Source: an uncultured Prevotella sp.
GTDB lineage: Bacteria; Bacteroidota; Bacteroidia; Bacteroidales; Bacteroidaceae
Length of the DNA stretch: 43,091 nt
NCBI GenBank assembly: GCA_905236165.1
Contig: CAJOOC010000102.1
Location: 1 to 43,091 of the forward strand
Direction: 5' to 3'
How positions within the stretch are numbered: the first letter of the stretch is position 1; every line of letters starts with the position of its first letter. Position numbers and translations under genes: made by a program. This document shows positions 1-7,822 of this stretch, in pieces. Below the pieces are notes generated by a model. That model was not told the origin of the DNA, did not search any database, and saw nothing but the letters and a program-made list of their open reading frames with translations.

Positions 1-201
1 CGAGCCAATGACATAAGAGCCAAGCTCCCTGATACTGCAAGATGTTGGACGGGAATGTGCTACTTCGTCAAAAACGTGATGAAGTTCTTAAGGGAACTTT
101 GTCATGCCCTTACCGAAATATGGCAATTCATAATCTATATAGTCACTGGCGGGGGGAATGTCTGCATCTCTGTCTATGGGGCTCAATATTAATTCAGCGG
201 A
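1..201 (+). CDS. Possible 3' end of a CDS truncated by the window edge (RANDIRAKLPDTARCWTGMCYFVKNVMKFLRELCHALTEIWQFIIYIVTGGGNVCISVYGAQY*)
   Basis: Frame 1 is open from base 1 to TAA at 199-201; no family recognised. Confidence 0.25.
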
Positions 202-211
202 CACTAATTAA

Positions 212-367
212 GATTACCCTTTCCCGCAAAACCAAAACGGCGCAAGGCGCGAGGACGGGTCACATTTCGGCACCATCTCTGTCGAGTATTTCCATAACAC
301 CTCCTCGCTCATCGGCGTGGGTGCAATCTTTGGATACGGACAGCTGCAGGGACGCGGGCGTCTCTAA
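212..367 (+). pseudogene. Relic of an outer-membrane beta-barrel protein (DYPFPQNQNGARREDGSHFGTISVEYFHNTSSLIGVGAIFGYGQ...) running into a repeat module
   Basis: Short frame with beta-barrel-like alternating sequence; preceded by an in-frame stop; its tail is encoded by the GGGACGCGGGCGTCTC repeat. Confidence 0.4.
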
Positions 368-412
368 GATTGAACATTGAACATTAAGCTTTAAGCATTA
401 AGCATTAAGCAT
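364..412 (+). repeat. Heptamer tandem array (AAGATTG/AACATTR/AGCATTA)x7
   Basis: Seven consecutive 7-nt units, overlapping the stop of the relic ORF (TAA 365-367). Confidence 0.85.
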
Positions 413-426
413 TAACTTCGTCAACT

Positions 427-453
427 CAGGGACGTGGGCGTCTCGCCCGCGAC
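427..453 (+). repeat. Dispersed hairpin repeat A (CAGGGACGTGGGCGTCTCGCCCGCGAC)
   Basis: 27/27 identical to the reverse complement of 28985-29011; internal GGGCG-TCT-CGCCC hairpin. Confidence 0.85.
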
Positions 454-497
454 AGAAAAAAAATGCACACCCATCAGCGTAATATGCCTAACGGCAT

Positions 498-522
498 CGC
501 GGGCGGGACGCCCACGTCCCTG
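498..522 (-). repeat. Dispersed hairpin repeat A, inverted copy
   Basis: 24/25 match to the reverse complement of 427-451. Confidence 0.85.
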
Positions 523-679
523 GTCTCGGCACGCGCCCTGAATGAAGAAATACCAGAAAAGCATGACAATGTTTCAATATTCGTCAGTTCGTTTGACTAT
601 CGCCGAAGGTCTTGCGCTCCAGTAGGTGCTCAGGCGCAAGCGGAGTCCTCCGTCTTGGGTATGAAGAAAAATGCCAGCA

Positions 680-719
680 CTTTTTCTTGCATATCTCAAA
701 ACTTAATCGTACTTTTGCA
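680..719 (+). promoter_or_regulatory. Promoter module with TACTTTTG -7 box (710-717) for the rhodanese gene
   Basis: Bacteroidetes-type -7 box; 39/40 identical to the reverse complement of 1326-1365. Confidence 0.6.
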
Positions 720-751
720 GCAGAATTCTAAAAACTGAACGATTATAGCAG

Positions 752-1138
752 ATGAAAAGAGTGAAGATTGTTGCGTTGCTTCTGGCCCTCACAGGCATTA
801 CCACCGCCTGCGGGCAAAAGGGCTATGAAGATGCTGAGGTGGAGGAGTTTGCAAGACTTATGGAGGACTCTACGGTTATGGTGCTTGATGTAAGGACGCT
901 GGAAGAATACGGCGCGGGACACCTTAAGCGCGCCATAAATATAGACGTGAAGCAGGAGGGATTTGCTTCTACGGCAGAATTCATGCTGCCGAAGGAATGT
1001 ACCATTGCAGTCTATTGCCGCAGCGGACGACGCTCGGCCCACGCGGCAGAACTCCTTGCAGAGAAGGGGTATAAGGCCGTCAACCTGAAAGGAGGAATCC
1101 TATCATGGGAGAAGGCCGGCAAGGCGGTTGAACGGTGA
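752..1138 (+). CDS. Rhodanese-like domain lipoprotein
   Basis: Lipoprotein-like signal (MKRVKIVALLLALTGITTAC); rhodanese active-site loop YCRSGRRS. Confidence 0.9.
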   Translation: MKRVKIVALLLALTGITTACGQKGYEDAEVEEFARLMEDSTVMVLDVRTLEEYGAGHLKRAINIDVKQEGFASTAEFMLPKECTIAVYCRSGRRSAHAAELLAEKGYKAVNLKGGILSWEKAGKAVER

Positions 1139-1148
1139 TGATGGTGAT

Positions 1149-1172
1149 GTCTGCGATGGTATCGCAGACTCT
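1149..1172. repeat. Palindromic repeat B (GTCTGCGATGGTATCGCAGACTCT)
   Basis: 9-bp perfect arms with 3-nt spacer; second copy at 2285-2308. Confidence 0.8.
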
Positions 1173-1204
1173 TCAATAAAAGATAAGGGGCTGGTGATGA
1201 AGAT

Positions 1205-1277
1205 GTTGTCGTACGCGGATTCGAACCACGACAAACAGAACCAAAACCTGTTGTGCTACCATTACACCATACGACAA
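1205..1277 (-). tRNA. tRNA-Gln (anticodon TTG)
   Basis: Reverse strand folds as a cloverleaf: acceptor TTGTCGT/ACGACAA, anticodon loop TTTTGGT, T-arm GGTTCGAATCC. Confidence 0.93.
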
Positions 1278-1325
1278 GCAACCGTTTATGACTCTCGCTG
1301 CATAAAGTAAAAATGCGAAAGCGGG

Positions 1326-1365
1326 TGCAAAGGTACGATTAAGTTTTGAGATATGCAAGAAAAAG
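1326..1365 (-). promoter_or_regulatory. Promoter module with TACCTTTG -7 box for tRNA-Gln
   Basis: CAAAGGTA at 1328-1335 reads TACCTTTG on the minus strand; 39/40 inverted copy of 680-719. Confidence 0.65.
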
Positions 1366-1381
1366 ACAAAGTTTTTTTAGG

Positions 1382-1801
1382 ATGAAGATATTAATTATGA
1401 ATGGCCCTAACCTGAACCTGCTTGGTGTCAGGGAACCGGGTATCTATGGTAACAGTTCGTTTGAGAGTTACCTCCCATCATTGCGGGAGCGCTATCCTGA
1501 CATGGAATTGGAATATTTCCAGAGCAATGTGGAAGGTGAGATGATCAATAAGCTGCAGGAGGTAGGTTTCACTTATGATGGTGTGGTGCTGAATGCCGGT
1601 GCCTATACCCACACGAGTATCGCTCTCCATGACTGCATTCGCTCGCTGCGCTGCCCCGTGGTGGAGGTACATATAAGTAATGTACACACACGCGAGGATT
1701 TCCGCCACCACTCATATCTCTCGCCAGCATGCAAAGGCGTGATATGCGGATTCGGCCTGGACTCTTACCGCCTCGCTATTGAAGCGCTCATTTGCAAGTG
1801 A
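1382..1801 (+). CDS. aroQ: 3-dehydroquinate dehydratase, type II
   Basis: MKILIMNGPNLNLLGVREPGIYG and VEVHISNVHTREDFRHHSYLSPACKGVICGFG. Confidence 0.95.
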   Translation: MKILIMNGPNLNLLGVREPGIYGNSSFESYLPSLRERYPDMELEYFQSNVEGEMINKLQEVGFTYDGVVLNAGAYTHTSIALHDCIRSLRCPVVEVHISNVHTREDFRHHSYLSPACKGVICGFGLDSYRLAIEALICK

Positions 1802-1824
1802 AGAGTGAAGAGTGAGGTGTGAAG
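1797..1824 (+). repeat. Heptamer tandem array (AGTGAAG)x2-AGTGAGG-TGTGAAG
   Basis: Four 7-nt units; the first contains the aroQ stop codon (TGA 1799-1801). Confidence 0.85.
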
Positions 1825-1830
1825 TATCAG

Positions 1831-2631
1831 CTATGCCGCCCCCTCTCCTTGGGAGAGGGTTGGGGTGAGGTTTGTCCTGATTATCGTCAGTCCGTCGCGC
1901 AGAGGCAGAAGAACTTTCGACACACGAGCATCGTTGGCTATGTAGTCGTTGAAGTTGCGTATGCCCTTTGTCTGCGGGTCGGACGAATAGCCGGGGTCGG
2001 TGACGTGTCCATCCCACAACGTATTGTCGGCCATGATGAATGCCCCCGGGCTCATCAGCGGCAGCAACGTCTCATAGGTCTCGATGTATGTGCGTTTGTC
2101 ACCATCGAGGAAAGCCATATCGAAGGTGATATTCTCCGTTTGTGCTATGCGCGGTGCCTCTGTTATTGCATCGCCAATGATGAATGTCACCAGGTCGGCC
2201 CACGGGGACCCTTCTATCCAACGACGTGTGAAGGGTTCCTGCTCATCGTTTATCTCGAAAGTCCAAAGATGGGGGGGATTGGGTGTCTGCGATGATATCG
2301 CAGACTCTCCGACGGGCTCATTGATGAAAGAAGATTGAGAGCCTGCATTCAGTAGTGAGGCCAAGCCTTCGGCCATGCACAAAGCGGAATAGCCTGAGAA
2401 GGTGCCTACCTCTATGATGTTACGCGGGCGTATCATCTGAACGAGCATCTTTAGCAGGCGTCCCTGCAGATGTCCGCTTGCCATGCGTCCATGCAACATC
2501 TCTATGTTTGTGGCCCTCCACAGCCGATGCAGATAGTCGGGCTCGGCGTCGCTATGTGAGAGAACATAGTCGTCGAGCAATGCCTCGCCGCTGAGCGTAG
2601 TATGGTTGGGATTCTGAGTATGGCTCTTCAT
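1831..2631 (-). CDS. SAM-dependent O-methyltransferase (class I, methyltransf_3-like) carrying repeat-derived segments; open frame extends to 2661
   Basis: IIEVGTFSGYSALCMAEGL, DMAFLDGDKRTYIETYE, IMADNTLWDGHV; 3' end is encoded by REP module C. Confidence 0.9.
   Translation of the reverse strand: MKSHTQNPNHTTLSGEALLDDYVLSHSDAEPDYLHRLWRATNIEMLHGRMASGHLQGRLLKMLVQMIRPRNIIEVGTFSGYSALCMAEGLASLLNAGSQSSFINEPVGESAISSQTPNPPHLWTFEINDEQEPFTRRWIEGSPWADLVTFIIGDAITEAPRIAQTENITFDMAFLDGDKRTYIETYETLLPLMSPGAFIMADNTLWDGHVTDPGYSSDPQTKGIRNFNDYIANDARVSKVLLPLRDGLTIIRTNLTPTLSQGEGAA
1841..1871 (+). repeat. REP-like module C (CCCTCTCCTTGGGAGAGGG + TTGGGGTGAGGT)
   Basis: 8-bp arm palindrome plus TTGGGGTGAGG tail; related copies at 28932-28963 and 38423-38450. 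Confidence 0.85.
2285..2308. repeat. Palindromic repeat B inside the O-methyltransferase CDS
   Basis: GTCTGCGATGATATCGCAGACTCT; 23/24 identical to 1149-1172. Confidence 0.85.
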
Positions 2632-2641
2632 GAAATATTCC

Positions 2642-4486
2642 TTATCTGTTTCTTGACCCATAGGCTATGCGCCGATGTTGGAAGTCGGAGGCACGTTTCT
2701 CTGAGCTTGCCGACAGTTTCCCCGTCAGATACTTCTCCATTATGAGTCCTCCGATAGGCACACCGTAGTCGGCTCCGAAACCGCCGTTCTCCACATAGAC
2801 AGCAACGGCTATCTTGGGGTCGTTCATCGGTGCAAAGCCCATGAATACGGAGTGGTCCTGTCCACGGTTCTGGGCCGTTCCGGTCTTGCCGCACACCTCA
2901 AACGGCATACTGCCGAGAGCCTTACATGTGCCACCAAGGACGGAGCTTCGCATACCTGCCACAACGAGGTCATAGGCCTTTGCCGAAGCCTTGGTGTAGC
3001 GTTTGTTTGTATAAAGGGTGTCAAGAGGCTCGCCTTGAACGCTCTTCACCACATGCGGCGTATAGAAATACCCACGGTTGGCGATGGTAGCTCCGAGGTT
3101 GGCTATCTGCAATGGTGTGAGGTTCACCTCACCCTGACCAATGGAGATGGAGATGATGGTGAGGCCGTTCCACGACCCTTTGTAGGCATTGTCGTAATAG
3201 GTGCCATTGGGTATGAGGCCTCGTTTCTCGCCTGGCAGGTCGATGCCCAGCCTATAGCCGAATCCCATGCTCACCATATAGTCGCGCCATGTGTTCATGG
3301 CATTAAGCGGCTTACCGTATTTCTTGCGGTTACCTATCATATAGTACAGTCCCCAGCAGAAGTATCCGTTGCACGATGTGGAGAGAGCCCCTACGAGTGC
3401 TATCGGCGAGGAGTGACCGTGACAACCCACATGCAATCCTTTGTAAGAGAAGCCATGATGGCACGGGAAGGCTGTGGTAGGGCTGAGAATTCCCTCGGTG
3501 ATGAATGTGAGTGCCTGTGATGTCTTGAAGGTAGAGCCCGGGGGATACTGTCCCATGATGCTTCGGTTCAGCAGCGGTTTCCACACATCCATCTCCAGCG
3601 CATGATGACTCTTGCCGCGCTTGCGGCCTGTCATGAGACGCGGGTCGTATGACGGCGATGACACCATGCAAAGCACCTCCCCCGTCTTAGGGTCTAAAGC
3701 CACGATACTGCCTATCTTACCTTCCATGAGACGCTCTCCAAGAGCCTGCAGCTCGATGTCGATGCCGAGGGTGAGGTTCTTGCCTGCCACGGGCTTACGG
3801 TCGAACTTACCGTTCTGATAGCGCCCCTGCACCCTGCCTCTGGCATCACGCAGCAACACCTGCATGCCTTTCTCGCCACGCAGCTGCTTCTCATAGGAGC
3901 GCTCCACGCCAAGCTTTCCTATATAGTCACCCCGCTGATAATACTCGTCGGCATCGATGTCACGCTGAGACACCTCAGCGATGTCGCCAAGCACATGGGC
4001 TGCATAGGGATACTGATACTGGCGAAGGGTGCGTCGCTGTATGGAGAATCCAGCGAAACGATAAAGCTTCTCACGGAAGATGGCAAAATCTTTCTCATCA
4101 AGCTGCGTAAGAAACACCTGTTGTACGAATCGCGAATAGCCCGGATTCTTGGATCTATCCTTGATATCGGCCATGCGTTTGATGAAGTATTCCTTGGTAA
4201 TGCCAAGGGTATTGCAGAAGGCCAGCGTGTCAAGATGTTCGCCCACCTCGTTCATCACTACCATAACATCATAGGAGGGCTGGTTATACACCAGCAGTTT
4301 CCCGTTACGATCGTAGATTACGCCACGGGCAGGATAATCTATTTTCTTCAGAAAGGCATTCGAGTCGGCACTCTTACGGTAGTCTTCGCTCATCACCTGA
4401 AGAGCGAAAAGGCGGAGGATGTAGACGATAACGATAATCAGTGCTGCTCCCGCTATGACGTATTTACGGTAAGAGAAGTCGGGCAC
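2642..4486 (-). CDS. mrdA: Penicillin-binding protein 2
   Basis: PARGVIYDRNGKLLVYNQP, PPGSTFKTSQA, VCGKTGTAQNRG; next to mreD. Confidence 0.96.
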   Translation of the reverse strand: MPDFSYRKYVIAGAALIIVIVYILRLFALQVMSEDYRKSADSNAFLKKIDYPARGVIYDRNGKLLVYNQPSYDVMVVMNEVGEHLDTLAFCNTLGITKEYFIKRMADIKDRSKNPGYSRFVQQVFLTQLDEKDFAIFREKLYRFAGFSIQRRTLRQYQYPYAAHVLGDIAEVSQRDIDADEYYQRGDYIGKLGVERSYEKQLRGEKGMQVLLRDARGRVQGRYQNGKFDRKPVAGKNLTLGIDIELQALGERLMEGKIGSIVALDPKTGEVLCMVSSPSYDPRLMTGRKRGKSHHALEMDVWKPLLNRSIMGQYPPGSTFKTSQALTFITEGILSPTTAFPCHHGFSYKGLHVGCHGHSSPIALVGALSTSCNGYFCWGLYYMIGNRKKYGKPLNAMNTWRDYMVSMGFGYRLGIDLPGEKRGLIPNGTYYDNAYKGSWNGLTIISISIGQGEVNLTPLQIANLGATIANRGYFYTPHVVKSVQGEPLDTLYTNKRYTKASAKAYDLVVAGMRSSVLGGTCKALGSMPFEVCGKTGTAQNRGQDHSVFMGFAPMNDPKIAVAVYVENGGFGADYGVPIGGLIMEKYLTGKLSASSEKRASDFQHRRIAYGSRNR

Positions 4487-4488
4487 GG

Positions 4489-4971
4489 CTATATGGCGTC
4501 GATGAAAAGGATAAAGAGGAGTGTGACAAGGAGACTTCCCCCTATCGTCATAGCCAGATACTGCCAGTCAGCAAGACTGAAGGCATCAAGCATGAAGAAG
4601 ATGGTGCAGTATGTCAGGATGAGGCAAAAAGCATAGAAGGAAAACTTCCAGAACCCCATCGTCTTTATGGAAGGCTTGAAGTCTGGTCCGTCCTCGCGTC
4701 CCAGGAACAGTTCGAGGAAATATGACTGCATGAAGCCTACTGCCGTCAGAGCCGTCATGGCTAACCCATGAGTGTTAGAGAACATGTCTACCAGGGCTCC
4801 AAGTAAGAAACACAGTAACAACTTCTGCCACTTATGGAAATGACGAGGCAGCTGCAAGACGAAATAGACGTATATCATTGGTGTGGCCACACCCATGATA
4901 CGGACATTGTTGAAGAACAATGCCTGTAGGAGTGCGAGCACTATGATGTTTATGATATACCTTGCTTTCAT
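4489..4971 (-). CDS. mreD: Rod shape-determining protein MreD
   Basis: Small multi-TM protein between mreC and mrdA. Confidence 0.88.
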   Translation of the reverse strand: MKARYIINIIVLALLQALFFNNVRIMGVATPMIYVYFVLQLPRHFHKWQKLLLCFLLGALVDMFSNTHGLAMTALTAVGFMQSYFLELFLGREDGPDFKPSIKTMGFWKFSFYAFCLILTYCTIFFMLDAFSLADWQYLAMTIGGSLLVTLLFILFIDAI

Positions 4972-4978
4972 CCTTTGC

Positions 4979-5839
4979 CTATTGTCTTGTTACTACCTGT
5001 AGCGTATCCTGAGCGCGGCGCATCAGCTCAATATACTCCTCCACCTTGCCGTTGTCTATGACACACACATCGCGCAGCGTAGCAAAGTCGGTATACAGAT
5101 GTACCTGTAACCTGTATGACATACCGTCAGGTGAATTATACACATGCAGTATCTTTCCCACAGGAATGCCTGGAGGGAACACCGTGGAATAGCCTGAGGT
5201 AACGACACGCTCGTAAAGTTTGAACTTAGCATGACGCGGGATATCGTCGACGTATGCCTTGTTGCTCTCCCCGCCTGTCCAGTGGAGATATCCGAAGTAT
5301 CCGCGACGCTCTATCATACAGCTGATGCTCGAGCGGGAGTTGAGAACGGGAATGACAATGGAGTAATGGGGACCGGTCATGTATACTATTCCCACGACAC
5401 CGTTGCCCGACACTACGCCCATATCCTTGCGAACGCCGTCAGCCTCACCCTTATTGATGGTGATGAGATTGTCCTTGCCCGACACGCTGTTGTCTACCAC
5501 CTTTGCAGGTATTACCTTATAGTCGGCAAGAAGGCCTATCTTGCTCAGCTGCACGGAATCCTCGCCAAGGCGCTGCAGTTCTTTCTGAAGGCTCTCCACC
5601 TTGTGATGCAGCCATACGTTCTGATGCGTCAGCTCTTCATTGGCACGGGCGAGGTTAAAGAACGTCGTCACCTTCGACCTTCCCTCATACACCCATCCCA
5701 CCACGGTATTAGTGGTGGAGAGCCACGTTGCGCCTTGATAACGCCCGGAGGAGAACAATAAGGTAAGCCCTATCACCTCAAGGAGGATGAATAGGGCCCA
5801 ATGACAGTGGTCGCGTATGAAGTCTATAAGATTTCGCAT
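4979..5839 (-). CDS. mreC: Rod shape-determining protein MreC
   Basis: N-terminal TM, coiled coil, GVVGIVYMTGPHYSIVIPVLN; position in mre cluster. Confidence 0.94.
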   Translation of the reverse strand: MRNLIDFIRDHCHWALFILLEVIGLTLLFSSGRYQGATWLSTTNTVVGWVYEGRSKVTTFFNLARANEELTHQNVWLHHKVESLQKELQRLGEDSVQLSKIGLLADYKVIPAKVVDNSVSGKDNLITINKGEADGVRKDMGVVSGNGVVGIVYMTGPHYSIVIPVLNSRSSISCMIERRGYFGYLHWTGGESNKAYVDDIPRHAKFKLYERVVTSGYSTVFPPGIPVGKILHVYNSPDGMSYRLQVHLYTDFATLRDVCVIDNGKVEEYIELMRRAQDTLQVVTRQ

Positions 5840-5903
5840 CTATGCGCTGTTACCTTTATATGTTGTCCCCTACCCTGCCAGGGGGAAGGATGTTCTTGTC
5901 GTT

Positions 5904-6926
5904 CTATCTCATCAGGAAAGAGAAGTTATTGATGTTCTTCAGTGCTATGCCAGCACCAAGAGCAACGCTGCGAAGCGGATCCTCTGCAATGTGGAAAGGA
6001 ATGCCTATCTTCGACTCAAGGCGCTTGTCCAGTCCGCGCAGCAAAGCACCGCCGCCACTGAGCCAGATACCATTCTTCACAATGTCGGCATAGAGCTCAG
6101 GAGGTGTCACCTCAAGTGCTGAGAGCACTGCAGCATCAATCTTCGCCACGGTCTTGTCTATACAGTGGGCTATTTCCTGATAGCATACGTTGACCTCCAT
6201 AGGCAGTGCCGTGATGCGGTTAGGGCCATACACGGTATAGTCTTCTGGGGCATCGTTGCCCAAGTCAGCCAGTGCAGAGCCCACATTTATCTTGATACGC
6301 TCTGCCATACGCTCTGAAACGCGCATGTTGTGATGGCGTGACATGTACTCCTGAATGTCAGAGGTGAGCTCATCACCAGCAACACGTATGGAGGTGTTGC
6401 TCACGATGCCTCCAAGAGATATTACGGCAATCTCAGTGGAGCCGCCACCGATGTCTACTATCATATTGCCTTCAGGAGCCTCCACATCAATGCCGATGCC
6501 TACGGCTGCTGCCATGGGCTCGAAGATAAGATATACGTCACGTCCGTCGGCATGCTCGGCAGAGTCGCGGACTGCACGAAGCTCTACCTCTGTGCTGCCC
6601 GAGGGTACACCGATGACCATACGGAGAGACGGGGAAAAGAGATGACGCCCTGCAGGAACCATCTTGATAAGGCCGCGCATCATCATCTCACAAGCTGAGA
6701 AATCGGCAATGACACCATCTTTCAAAGGACGGATGGTCTTGATGCGGTCATTGGTCTTCTCATACATACTCTTGGCCACGTCGCCAACAGCTATCATCTG
6801 ATTGGTCTCGCGGTCTATTGCAACGACAGATGGCTGGTCTACCACAATCTTATCATCCTGCATGATGATAGTGTTGGCAGTGCCAAGGTCCATCGCTATT
6901 TCTCTGGTGAATGAAAAAAAACCCAT
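5904..6926 (-). CDS. mreB: Rod shape-determining protein MreB
   Basis: MDLGTANTIIM, IVDIGGGSTEIAVISLGGIV, LSGGGALLRGLDKRL. Confidence 0.97.
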   Translation of the reverse strand: MGFFSFTREIAMDLGTANTIIMQDDKIVVDQPSVVAIDRETNQMIAVGDVAKSMYEKTNDRIKTIRPLKDGVIADFSACEMMMRGLIKMVPAGRHLFSPSLRMVIGVPSGSTEVELRAVRDSAEHADGRDVYLIFEPMAAAVGIGIDVEAPEGNMIVDIGGGSTEIAVISLGGIVSNTSIRVAGDELTSDIQEYMSRHHNMRVSERMAERIKINVGSALADLGNDAPEDYTVYGPNRITALPMEVNVCYQEIAHCIDKTVAKIDAAVLSALEVTPPELYADIVKNGIWLSGGGALLRGLDKRLESKIGIPFHIAEDPLRSVALGAGIALKNINNFSFLMR

Positions 6927-6994
6927 TATTGGTGTAGGATATTATGTTATGGAGTATTTACAAATTAACGAAGCTATGAATTCCGATACTTGGA

Positions 6995-7597
6995 TTACTT
7001 ATTCGTTGAAACGAACCAGCTGTTGATAGCTGTGTCATAGTGAGAGCTTACGCCGAAGGCACGTGTGGCAAACATGCGACGCTGCTCAAGAGTGGTCTGT
7101 GCACCATTCTCCTTGAGGATATCGAGAAGCACGCCATACTCAGCCTTGGAAGGCACGATGACTACATCGTTAAAGTTCTTTGCTCCGGCACGTATGAGAG
7201 AGATACCGCCGATGTCTATCTTCTCAATGATATCTGCTTCTGAAGCACCTTCTGCCACTGTCTGCTCAAAAGGATAGAGGTCTACGATAACGAGGTCTAT
7301 CTCAGGTATCTCATACTTTGCCATCTGCTCCTGATCACTCTGCAGGCTGCGACGGCCAAGGATTCCACCGAACACCTTTGGATGAAGCGTCTTCACGCGT
7401 CCACCGAGGATGCTGGGATATGTCGTAACGTTCTCAACGGCCTCACACTCGTAGCCAAGAGACTCTATAAACTTCTGCGTACCACCTGTAGAAAGGAATT
7501 TCACTCCTTCTGAATTCAACTTTGCGAGCAGCTCGTCGAGGCCGTCCTTATGGAACACACTGACGAGAGCGGTCTTTATTTTCTTTACTTCGGACAT
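6995..7597 (-). CDS. purH: IMP cyclohydrolase (PurH N-terminal MGS-like domain only, 200 aa)
   Basis: KTALVSVFHKDGLDELLAKL, FLSTGGTQKFIESLG, TYPSILGGRVKTLHPKVFGGILGRR; stops at TAA 6995-6997 with no AICARFT domain. Confidence 0.9.
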   Translation of the reverse strand: MSEVKKIKTALVSVFHKDGLDELLAKLNSEGVKFLSTGGTQKFIESLGYECEAVENVTTYPSILGGRVKTLHPKVFGGILGRRSLQSDQEQMAKYEIPEIDLVIVDLYPFEQTVAEGASEADIIEKIDIGGISLIRAGAKNFNDVVIVPSKAEYGVLLDILKENGAQTTLEQRRMFATRAFGVSSHYDTAINSWFVSTNK

Positions 7598-7685
7598 GAA
7601 TATAAATTTTATAAATACGTAAAAAACAAACGGGGCTAAGGCAGCCTGCCTTAACCACTGGCGTGATGTCACTCTTTTTGCGGCA

Positions 7686-7693
7686 CAAAATTA
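7686..7693 (-). promoter_or_regulatory. -7 box TAATTTTG of the purH-mreB promoter
   Basis: CAAAATTA on +; -33-like CAAA at 7714-7717, 20-nt spacing. Confidence 0.55.
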
Positions 7694-7787
7694 CTAAAAA
7701 AGAATGATATACACAAATTTTGCAGACATATTTAATAAAAAGTACTCAAAACTTGACGTATTTGTTTGCCCTAAGGCACAAATGTAT

Positions 7788-7795
7788 TACCTTTG
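7788..7795 (+). promoter_or_regulatory. -7 box TACCTTTG for the RlpA-like gene
   Basis: -33 TTTG at 7765-7768, 19-nt spacing. Confidence 0.6.
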
Positions 7796-7822
7796 CAGAC
7801 GTATGGGCGCAGTGATGCCCCC

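Noticed and set aside
364-412. Possible CRISPR array (regularly repeating unit)
   Set aside because: Units are 7 nt with no spacers, so it is a tandem repeat; no cas genes and no CRISPR-like array anywhere in the window.
463-738. ORF 91 aa in the left repeat region
   Set aside because: Its start is encoded by the inverted repeat A copy and its 3' end runs through the promoter module; no protein-like features.
1819-2295. 158-aa ORF antisense to the O-methyltransferase
   Set aside because: Shadow ORF of a clear coding gene and overlaps repeat modules.
2852-3520. 222-aa ORF antisense to mrdA
   Set aside because: Antisense shadow of a well-conserved penicillin-binding protein gene.
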